Shown in pieces: positions 22,935 through 31,700 of a stretch of DNA of 33,427 bases (positions are counted from its first letter, which is position 1; each line of letters begins with the position of its first letter). The DNA is from an uncultured Gammaproteobacteria bacterium (GTDB lineage Bacteria; Pseudomonadota; Gammaproteobacteria; Berkiellales; Berkiellaceae), in assembly GCA_902826485.1 (NCBI GenBank), contig CADEEZ010000002.1:94403-127829 (forward strand). The letters are read 5' to 3'. The translations under genes were made by a program, and so were the position numbers. Below the pieces are notes generated by a model. The model did not search any database. It was not told the DNA's origin and saw only the letters and a program-made list of their open reading frames with translations.

Positions 22935-25601
22935 ATGCAAGATATTGATCCGCAAGAAACGCAAGAATGGTTATCTGCGCTAGAAGCCGTCGTTAAACAA
23001 GATGGGCCGGCTAGAGCTAAATTTATCATGGATAAATTAACGGAAAGTGCTCGCTTAACCGGGGTATCAGCTTGGCAAAAAAATACGCCTTATAGCAATA
23101 CCATAAAAGTAAACAATCAACCGGCTATCCCAGGTGACGCTCACTTAGAACAGCGCATCAGAGGTTTAATTCGTTGGAATGCGATGGCCATGGTTGTGCG
23201 CGCACAGCAAGTGGATTCTTCTTTAGGTGGCCATATTGGCACGTTTAGTTCATCCGCAACGTTATATGACGTTGGGTTCACGCACTTTTTTAGAGGCATG
23301 GATCACGAATCGGGTGGAGATTTATTATACATTCAAGGGCATGCTTCTCCAGGTATTTACGCCCGTTCTTATTTGCTGGGCGAGCTTTCTGAAGATCAAC
23401 TCACGCATTTTAGACGCGAAGTCGATAAAAAAGGCATCAGTTCATACCCTCATCCGTGGTTAATGCCAAGCTATTGGCAGTTTCCGACAGTCTCTATGGG
23501 ATTAGGCCCATTACAGGCCATTTATCAAGCCCGTTATATGCGTTATCTAGAAAACCGTAATTTGATGCCAAAATCAAACCGAAAAGTCTGGTGTTTTTGT
23601 GGCGACGGTGAAATGGATGAACCAGAATCTTTAGGTGCCATCACACTCCCTGCAAGAGAAAAACTCGATAATTTAATTTTTGTGATTAATTGTAATTTAC
23701 AAAGATTAGACGGCCCAGTTCGAGGCAATGGTAAAATTATTCAAGAACTCGAAGGCATTTTTGCCGGAGCCGGCTGGAATGTGATTAAAACCGTTTGGGG
23801 TAAGGGTTGGGATAAATTATTAGCGGCCGATAAATCCGGTTTATTACAAGACCGTATGGAAGAAGCTTTAGATGGCGAGTACCAAAATTATAAAGCCAAA
23901 GGCGGTGCGTTTACGCGTGAGCACTTTTTTGGCAAATACGAAGAATTAAAAAATTTAGTGGCGCATTTATCTGACGACGAAATCTTTCAGTTAAAACGCG
24001 GTGGCCATGATTTTGATAAAGTTTATTCGGCTTATCATGCGGCAACGAATCATACTGGCCAACCCACGGTTATTTTAGCAAAAACCGTAAAAGGCTATGG
24101 TTTAGGCAAAGCAGGGGAAGCGCTCAATACGGCCCATAACACCAAAAAATTAACCTTAGATGAAGTAAAAGAATTCCGGGATAGATTTAATATCGCCATG
24201 CCCGATGATAAATTGGAAAATATTGATTTTTATCGACCAGATGAAAATAGCCCCGAAATTCAATACCTCAAAAAATGTCGTGAAAAATTAGGCGGACATT
24301 TACCGGCCAGACGCGTAAAAGCAACGCACCCCAAATATGTGTTACCGGATTTGTCTTTATTCGAAGTTTTATTAGGCAGTTCGGCAGACAGGGAATTGTC
24401 TACCACTATGGCATTTGTTCGAATTTTAACGGCATTGGCTAAAGACAAAAATATTGGCAAATATATTGTGCCCATTGTGCCGGATGAATCGCGCACCTTT
24501 GGCATGGAAGGCCTGTTTAGACAATTAGGCATTTATTCCAGTGTGGGGCAAAAATATAAACCCGTCGATTCCGATCAGGTGATGTTTTATAAAGAAGCCA
24601 CTGATGGTCAAATTTTGCAAGAAGGCATTAACGAAGCAGGGGCCTTTTGTTCTTGGTTAGCCGCTGCAACGAGTTATAGCACGCACAATTTAACCATGAT
24701 TCCTTTCTATATTTATTATTCCATATTTGGATTTCAACGTATCGGCGATTTAGCTTGGGCTGCGGGTGATTCTCGTGCGCGCGGATTTTTAATTGGCGGC
24801 ACGAGTGGCAGAACGACGTTAAATGGCGAAGGATTACAACATCAAGATGGCCATAGTCATATTTTAGCGGGCACCATACCCAATTGTGTTACGTATGATC
24901 CCACTTTTGCTTATGAACTTGCTGTGATTATTCAGCATGGTCTAAAACGCATGGTTGATTTAGAAGAATCGGTTTATTTTTATATTACCGTGATGAATGA
25001 AAATTATACGCATCCCGCTATGCCTAAAGAGGCTGCTGTTCAAGAAGGGATTATTAAGGGCTTATATTTATTTGATAAAAGTGAATTCAAACCCAAAAAC
25101 GCAAAACAGCATGTGCAACTATTAGGCTCAGGGTCTATTTTACGCGAAGTGATTGCTGCGCAAAGTTTATTGGCGCAAGATTTTGGTGTGGCCGCAGATG
25201 TGTGGTCTGCGACCAGTGTCAACGAACTACGCAAAGACGGTTTAGATTGCGAGCGATATAATCAATTTCATGCTGATAAACCTAAAAAAGTCTCTTATGT
25301 AGCGGCTTGTTTAGATAAGACCACTGGTCCTGTGATTATGTCGACAGATTATATGAAATTATACGCCGAAGGCATCAGACAGTTTATTAACAAGCCTTTT
25401 TATGTTTTGGGTGCAGATGGTTTTGGCCGAAGCGATACCCGAGAAAAATTACGCGAGTTTTTTGAAATCGATAGACATTATGTTGTTTATCAGGCTTTGA
25501 AAGCATTAGTGGATCAAGGTGATTTAGATATCGCGATTTTGGCCAAAGCAAAAGAAAAATATCGTCTTAATTTAGATGCGAATAACCCATTAGGAGTTTA
25601 A
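22935..25601 (+). CDS. aceE: Pyruvate dehydrogenase E1 component
   Basis: 888 residues from ATG 22935; a TTG two codons earlier is less likely. It is the homodimeric E1 that decarboxylates pyruvate with thiamine diphosphate and reductively acetylates the E2 lipoyl group, at the entry to the TCA cycle. The thiamine-binding motif starts at residue 223 (GDGEMDEPES ... INCNLQRLDGPVRGNGKI). Other landmarks are SYWQFPTVSMGLGP, GHSHILAGTIPN and the C-terminal YVLGADGFGRSDTREKLREFFE. Length equals that of gammaproteobacterial enzymes. The ribosome-binding site of aceF overlaps its end, so the operon is tightly coupled. Confidence 0.97.
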   Translation: MQDIDPQETQEWLSALEAVVKQDGPARAKFIMDKLTESARLTGVSAWQKNTPYSNTIKVNNQPAIPGDAHLEQRIRGLIRWNAMAMVVRAQQVDSSLGGHIGTFSSSATLYDVGFTHFFRGMDHESGGDLLYIQGHASPGIYARSYLLGELSEDQLTHFRREVDKKGISSYPHPWLMPSYWQFPTVSMGLGPLQAIYQARYMRYLENRNLMPKSNRKVWCFCGDGEMDEPESLGAITLPAREKLDNLIFVINCNLQRLDGPVRGNGKIIQELEGIFAGAGWNVIKTVWGKGWDKLLAADKSGLLQDRMEEALDGEYQNYKAKGGAFTREHFFGKYEELKNLVAHLSDDEIFQLKRGGHDFDKVYSAYHAATNHTGQPTVILAKTVKGYGLGKAGEALNTAHNTKKLTLDEVKEFRDRFNIAMPDDKLENIDFYRPDENSPEIQYLKKCREKLGGHLPARRVKATHPKYVLPDLSLFEVLLGSSADRELSTTMAFVRILTALAKDKNIGKYIVPIVPDESRTFGMEGLFRQLGIYSSVGQKYKPVDSDQVMFYKEATDGQILQEGINEAGAFCSWLAAATSYSTHNLTMIPFYIYYSIFGFQRIGDLAWAAGDSRARGFLIGGTSGRTTLNGEGLQHQDGHSHILAGTIPNCVTYDPTFAYELAVIIQHGLKRMVDLEESVYFYITVMNENYTHPAMPKEAAVQEGIIKGLYLFDKSEFKPKNAKQHVQLLGSGSILREVIAAQSLLAQDFGVAADVWSATSVNELRKDGLDCERYNQFHADKPKKVSYVAACLDKTTGPVIMSTDYMKLYAEGIRQFINKPFYVLGADGFGRSDTREKLREFFEIDRHYVVYQALKALVDQGDLDIAILAKAKEKYRLNLDANNPLGV

Positions 25602-25602
25602 G

Positions 25603-26910
25603 TTGTCGAACATCATAGACATCATCGTTCCGGATATTGGTGATTATAAAAACGTTGTGATCATTGAAGTGGCGGTTAAACCCGGCGATGAAATCAAACA
25701 AGAAGCGACGTTAATTACGCTTGAAACCGACAAAGCAGCCATGGATATTCCAAGTACCCATGCAGGTATCGTTAAATCGGTGTATGTTAATTTAAATGGT
25801 AAAGTATCGCAGGGCGATAAGATTATTTCTTTAGAAATTGCTGAGCCTGCAGATAAACCTAAATCACAAGCCAGCGAACCAGTTGCCACGCCTGCACCGG
25901 CTGCAGTTGTTGCGCCCGCTCCCACAACAACAACTTCCCCTGTTATTTCTAGCCCACCTGCAGCGCCTGATAAGCCCATTATCTCTTCAGCTGATATTTA
26001 TGCAGGCCCAGCCACACGGCGTGTCGCACGAGAATTGGGGGTAGATTTAACTAAAGTTACTGGAACGGGTAGAAAAAATCGTATTGTCAGTAGCGATGTT
26101 TTTCAATTTGTGAAAAATATCATGACAGGTCAGACGAGTATACCTGGGGTGAACACGGGCGGCGGTTTGTCAGTTGCACCTGATTTAGATATCGATTTTA
26201 CTAAATTTGGCGCCATTGAAAGCAAACCCTTATTACGCATTAAAAAATTAACTGCAGCAAATTTGCATCGTAACTGGGTTAAAATTCCCCATGTGACACA
26301 GTTTGAAGAAACCGATGTGACTGAGTTAGAAATTTTTAGGCAAGAAAATCAAGCAGAAGCCCAAAAGCGTAATTTAAAACTTACGCCTTTGGTGTTTATT
26401 ATTAAAGCCGTGGTATCAGCCTTAAAAGCTTACCCGCAATTTAATGCATCGTTATCTAAAAATGGCGAAGACTTGATCTTAAAAAAATATATCAATGTTG
26501 GCGTGGCGGTTGATACCCCAAATGGTTTAGTTGTTCCGGTAGTGAAACAGGCTGATACTAAAAGCTTATTTGATTTAGCCGAAGAATTAGGGGCGTTAAG
26601 TCAAAAAGCGCGTGAAGGCAAATTAACGGGCCAAGATATGCAAGGCGGTTGTTTTACGATTTCGAGTTTAGGTGGCATAGGCGGAACAATGTTTACGCCG
26701 ATTATTAATGCCCCTGAATTGGCGATTTTGGGTATTTCTAAAACACAAATTAAACCGGTTTGGGATGAAAATACAAACGGGTTTGTGCCCAGAAAAATGT
26801 TACCGCTTTCTTTATCTTACGATCACAGAGTGATCGATGGCGCAGAGGCTGCAAGATTTATCGTACATTTGGCAAAGCAACTTCAAGATATTCGAAAATT
26901 GTTACTCTAG
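25603..26910 (+). CDS. aceF: Dihydrolipoamide acetyltransferase, pyruvate dehydrogenase E2
   Basis: 435 residues from a TTG start, fixed by AGGAG at 25592-25596 six bases upstream. The order is one lipoyl domain (lipoylated K44 in ETDKAAMD), an Ala/Pro/Thr-rich linker (about 85-125), the peripheral subunit-binding domain (AGPATRRVARELGVDL, about 130-168), and the catalytic domain ending in SYDHRVIDGAEAARF with the active H408. E2 builds the core of the complex and passes the acetyl group to CoA. E. coli has three lipoyl domains, so this is a short version with one, as in many other bacteria. It starts one base after the aceE stop. Confidence 0.96.
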   Translation: MSNIIDIIVPDIGDYKNVVIIEVAVKPGDEIKQEATLITLETDKAAMDIPSTHAGIVKSVYVNLNGKVSQGDKIISLEIAEPADKPKSQASEPVATPAPAAVVAPAPTTTTSPVISSPPAAPDKPIISSADIYAGPATRRVARELGVDLTKVTGTGRKNRIVSSDVFQFVKNIMTGQTSIPGVNTGGGLSVAPDLDIDFTKFGAIESKPLLRIKKLTAANLHRNWVKIPHVTQFEETDVTELEIFRQENQAEAQKRNLKLTPLVFIIKAVVSALKAYPQFNASLSKNGEDLILKKYINVGVAVDTPNGLVVPVVKQADTKSLFDLAEELGALSQKAREGKLTGQDMQGGCFTISSLGGIGGTMFTPIINAPELAILGISKTQIKPVWDENTNGFVPRKMLPLSLSYDHRVIDGAEAARFIVHLAKQLQDIRKLLL

Positions 26911-26943
26911 TTTTTATTTAATTTAATTTTATGTTGGTGGATT

Positions 26944-28377
26944 ATGACGATTGAAAGTATTTCGGCAAAAGTAGTAGTAATAGGATCAGGCCCAGGTGGA
27001 TACACCGCGGCATTCAGAGCCGCAGATTTGCTACCAGGACAAGACATTGTTTTAGTTGAACGTTACGGCAGCCTAGGCGGCGTTTGTTTAAACGTCGGTT
27101 GTATTCCTTCTAAGGCTTTATTGCACGTGGCTGAAATGGTTGCGTCGACTAAGCATTTTAGTGAAATGGGCATTGATTTTGGTAAACCCAACATCGATTT
27201 TAATAAAGTACGCGAATTCAAAGATAAAACCGTGGGCAAATTAACGGGTGGATTAGCACAATTAGCCAAAATGCGTAAAGTCAAAGTAGTGACCGGCACC
27301 GCAGAATTTACGTCGCCAACCACATTAGCCATTAAAGATGCAAAGGGCGCTGTGACCAGTGAAATTAAATTTGAACAGGCTATTATTGCGGCCGGTTCAA
27401 GCGTGATTAAACTCCCGTTTTTACCAGATGACCCCCGAGTATTTGATTCAACTGGTGCGTTAGAACTTCGCAGCATTCCTAAAAGAATGTTGGTGATTGG
27501 CGGCGGCATCATCGGTATGGAAATGGCCTGTGTTTATAATGCACTAGGCAGCAAAATTAATGTGGTTGAATTAACGCCGACCATTTTGCCGGGTGTCGAT
27601 AAAGACCTAGTCAATGTTGTTCATAAATTTGTTAAGCCAAACTATGAGAATATTTGGGTCAATACCAAAGTAACGAAAGTGGAAGCCAAAAAAGACGGTA
27701 TTTGGGTAACCTTTGAAGGTGACGATAAAGCACCTAAAGCACCAGAACGTTTCGATGGCGTATTAAGCGCAGTGGGCCGCAAACCAAATGGCCTAGCATT
27801 AGGCTTAGATAAAGCGGGCGTGAATGTGGACGCAAGAGGGTTTGTGCCTGTTGATACACAAATGCGCACGAATGTGCCGCATATTTTTGCCATTGGCGAT
27901 ATCGTGGGTCAACCGATGCTTGCTCATAAAGCCATTCCTGAAGGCCGTGTTGCAGCCGAAGTGATTGCCGGTAAAAAACATTATTTTGAACCTAAATGTA
28001 TTCCGAACGTTGCTTATACCGATCCAGAAGTTGCATGGGTGGGTTTAACAGAAACAGAGGCCAAAGCACAAAACATAGAAGTGGAAATTGGTGTATTCCC
28101 TTGGGCAGCATTAGGTAGAGCATTATGTTTGGGTCGTGATGAAGGCCTCACCAAAATGATTTACGATAAGAAAACACATCGTATCTTAGGCGCAGGTATT
28201 GTTGGTCCGCATGCGGGTGATTTAATTGGCGAAGTGGCTTTAGCCATCGAAATGGGGTGTGAAGCGGAAGATATTTCATTGACAATTCATCCACACCCAA
28301 CGTTATCTGAAACGATTGCTTTGGCAACGGAAGTAGCTGAAGGCACCGTAACAGATTTACCCAATAAGAAAAAATAA
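26944..28377 (+). CDS. lpd: Dihydrolipoamide dehydrogenase, E3 of 2-oxoacid dehydrogenase complexes
   Basis: 477 residues, the normal length. It reoxidises the E2 lipoyl groups with FAD and passes electrons to NAD+. The FAD-binding GSGPGGYTAAFRAA is near the N terminus, the redox disulfide is C48/C53 in GGVCLNVGCIPSK, the NAD-binding motif is VIGGGIIGMEMA near 180, and the C-terminal active-site His is in HPHPTLSE (H449 or H451 by count). GGTGG lies just before the ATG. Last gene of the operon, followed by a strong terminator. Confidence 0.97.
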   Translation: MTIESISAKVVVIGSGPGGYTAAFRAADLLPGQDIVLVERYGSLGGVCLNVGCIPSKALLHVAEMVASTKHFSEMGIDFGKPNIDFNKVREFKDKTVGKLTGGLAQLAKMRKVKVVTGTAEFTSPTTLAIKDAKGAVTSEIKFEQAIIAAGSSVIKLPFLPDDPRVFDSTGALELRSIPKRMLVIGGGIIGMEMACVYNALGSKINVVELTPTILPGVDKDLVNVVHKFVKPNYENIWVNTKVTKVEAKKDGIWVTFEGDDKAPKAPERFDGVLSAVGRKPNGLALGLDKAGVNVDARGFVPVDTQMRTNVPHIFAIGDIVGQPMLAHKAIPEGRVAAEVIAGKKHYFEPKCIPNVAYTDPEVAWVGLTETEAKAQNIEVEIGVFPWAALGRALCLGRDEGLTKMIYDKKTHRILGAGIVGPHAGDLIGEVALAIEMGCEAEDISLTIHPHPTLSETIALATEVAEGTVTDLPNKKK

Positions 28378-28400
28378 AAATTATTTTATTTTTCAAAACT

Positions 28401-28430
28401 AAAAACCGCTGTAATAGGCGGTTTTTTTTT
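28401..28430 (+). terminator. Rho-independent terminator of the pyruvate dehydrogenase operon
   Basis: A perfect stem AAAAACCGC (28401-28409) with GCGGTTTTT (28418-28426), eight-base loop, running into an unbroken T tract to 28430. It is 24 bases after the lpd stop. Confidence 0.92.
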
Positions 28431-28743
28431 AGTTCCGCCTGTACAAAAAATCGGTTATTTTGAGCCGTATTTTTATTCACTATTTTACTATTAGCACCTG
28501 TCAAAAAAATTATGTGCTTAGGGTTGGGTCGGAATGATTAGGGTTCCCGATGACCTAGATCTAAACTTATTTAATCATTCAGAAAAAATAGTGCTTTGGT
28601 CTGGTAAAGATCGGCTGTAAAACATGCTTTATTTATATAATGAGATAGTTTTTATATCACATCGTGTAACTACGCCAGTAATAAAAACTAAATTCATCAT
28701 ATGTCGTGTTAAAAATAGGTGAACAGTTGCAGGTATTATTTTT
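28431..28743. other. Intergenic region before the second adhesin
   Basis: 313 bases without a convincing gene. TATAAT occurs at 28636-28641 without a matching -35 element, so it is only a weak promoter candidate. CAGG about 11 bases before the ATG at 28744 is the likely ribosome-binding site. No repeat or RNA gene was recognised. Confidence 0.5.
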
Positions 28744-31700
28744 ATGAAGAATACTAAAAGTGGTGATAAAGATACGGATGCACAAAAAGATTTAGGCCAA
28801 TTGCCTAAAGCGGTATCTGAAAATCTAAAGCATGCTGAGCATGATAAAAATGCAAATACTTCAACTGATAATACGCAACCCATTCAGGTTGCTAAAATGC
28901 TAGGTGATATTCCTACCGCAGAAGATCTACTTGTCTCACCCGTTACAAGGGAAGAGATAAAGGCAGGCAATGCAACCATCGAAAAGCAAGATCAAAACCC
29001 ATCTGATAAAACGCCATTACTTTCAGAAAGTGAATTACAAAATTTAGACAGTGCAGCTGCCACAAACCTCACTGACAATAATAATAACAATAATGCAGTC
29101 GGTGTGTCTGATGTGGGCATGGCAAAAGGGGAAAACACTTTGTTATCTCTGGCTGAATTACAAAGCTTAGATAGCACCGCTGCGGGTAATCCTATTGGAG
29201 ATTCGATTGAAGATGCCTTTTATAATCCTTTTGGTAATTTAGATGATGTGAATGATACTCGTTATGATTGGGATAGACCCACAACCACGCCAGAATTCAA
29301 GTATGGTTTTGATCAAGACTTTACACCTGAAGGGGGCATTACTATTGTAGTGGGCCTTTCAGTCAAAGAACCCGAAATTTTAACGGTTGATGAAACTTAC
29401 TTCGACATCGATGCCACAGCTGATTTTTCAGATAACTTTACACCTGGTGTTTACGATTTTGGCCCGGGGGGTTCAGTCCAAACGCTTTATTCGCTTTCTT
29501 TACCTGGGGGTAATGGTGAAGACAGTGGTATGAAAGATACTGAAACGGGTAACCCAGTACTTTTGAAAATAGTTGGAAATGATGTTGTTGGTTATTATCA
29601 TGAAGGCGCAAATGATGTTACGGTATTTACATTTATATTAGACCCTGTCTCAGGAAAAGCCATATTAGATCAGGATCGCTCTATGGTACATCCTGACGCA
29701 ACTGATCCTGATGACCTAATTACCTTAGGTAATCTGAATCTTATTTTGCTCACGCGTACAGATACCATCAACGACGGACAAGGTAATACCGCAACCAGTG
29801 CGGCCAGTTTAGATATGTCGCAATCCTTATTTTTTCATGATGATGGCCCGTCGATTAATGTTTTTGCCAGCGTAACCGGCACAGAGCCGTTAGTTGTTGA
29901 TGAAAGCGATTTGAGTAACGATGCGAGTGCAAACTTTGCCAATTATTTTTCAATCGTCAGTAATTTTGGCGCCGATGGGGCGGGTACGTTATCTCCCCTT
30001 ACTTATAATCTGTCTACTTTGGGAGGAGACAGTGGCTTAATAGATGTCGTTACAGGTGAGCATGTTATTTTGTCGCTCAATAATGGCGTCGTTGAAGGGT
30101 ACACACAAAACAGCCATGATTTAGTATTCACTGTGTCGGTTGATGCTTCGGGTACCGTAACGTTAGACCAGATTCGTGCATTGGAACATCCTGATAGCAG
30201 TAACCCCGATGAAGCGGTAACGCTAAGTAATGCCAACTTAATTAGCTTAACTGCGAGCAGTACGATTGTTGATAGAGACGGTGATTTTAAAACAGGTTCT
30301 GCCAGCATTGATCTTGGCACCTCTTTAATTTTTAGAGATGATGCGCCTAGTATAGCGTTTAACGATATACAAGATCCTACGCTTACTGTTGATGACAGTG
30401 ATTTCTCGAGCAACGCGACAGGATCATTTGCTAGCTTGTTTGTGTTTAATTTCGGAAATGATGGTTTTAAAGATGTAGACCATAACAACATTCAAGATAG
30501 TGATGCCATTACTTATACCTTAGGACTAAATCCCGGCAGCAGTGGTTTATTCGATACTCTGACTGGCCAAGGGATCGTATTGTCCATATCAGGTGGCATT
30601 ATATTTGGTAAAGTAGGTGCTCTGGAAGTATTTAAAATTTCAGTAGATGCGAACACAGGTGAAGTCACGCTAGATCAAAGTCGTTCGGTGGTGCATAACG
30701 ATCCTGCGGATCCCGTAGAATCAGGCGCTTCAGCAGCAGGGTTTGCTTCTCAATCATTGATCACTTTATCTGCTACGATCACTGATGGAGATTTAGATAG
30801 AGATAGCGTAACACTATTTATTGGCGGGTCCTTTAAATTTGAAGATGCAGGCCCCAGCATATCGCTTACTGATGTGAGTGTCCCTACGCTCACCGTCGAT
30901 GAAAGCGATTTTACGATAGATGCCAGTGCCTCTTTTGCCGGTTTATTTAGCGGTACTTTTGGTAATGATGGTCCCAAAGATGTCGATCACAATAGTGTTC
31001 AAGATAGCGATGCCATTACTTATACGTTAGGCATTAATGCGGGCAGTAGTGGCTTGGTAGATACCGCGACGGGCAGTCCGGTGGTACTATCCATTTCGGG
31101 TGGCACAGTTTTTGGTAAGGTAGGTGGGCTTGAAGTCTTTAAAATTACGGTTAATGCCAATACAGGTGAAGTATCTTTAAATCAAACCCGTGCGGTGGTG
31201 CATAACGATCCTAACGACCCAGACGAAGCGGGTGCTTCAGCAGCAAAATTGTCAGCAGCGAATTTAATTACCCTAACTGCTAAGATAACAGATGGTGATT
31301 TGGATATAGCGAGTGCCACCAAAAATATTGGGAATGCTTTTGCTTTTAAAGATGACGGTCCTTCTATTTTAGTTTCAGTCATTGCAGCAGCAGATGCCTT
31401 AGTGGTAGATGAAAGTAATTTATATCAAAATGCGACAGCAAATTTTGCCAATAATTTTGCTACAACCTCTGCCTTTGGGGCGGATGGTGCAGGCACGGTA
31501 AGCAATTTTACCTATGCACTTTCAGTCATTGCTGGGCCTAGTGGCTTAATCGATGTGGCCACCAATCAAAATGTCATTTTATTGATGAATGGAAGCACAG
31601 TAGAAGGGAGAACACAAAGCAGTAATGCGTTGGTGTTTACCGTCAAAGTTAATTCTGCTGGCACAGTAGAACTCGATCAAATTCGTGCGCTTAAACATCC

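Noticed and set aside
25603..25605. TTG at the start of aceF as a possible annotation error
   Set aside because: AGGAG is six bases upstream, the lipoyl domain begins at once, and no ATG is available before the domain, so TTG is the real start.
28148..28504. Minus-strand frame over the lpd end and terminator
   Set aside because: It runs through a clear transcription terminator and the conserved lpd C terminus.
28636..28641. TATAAT before the second adhesin as a promoter
   Set aside because: No acceptable -35 element at 16-18 bases and the region is very AT-rich, so it is mentioned only as a weak candidate.
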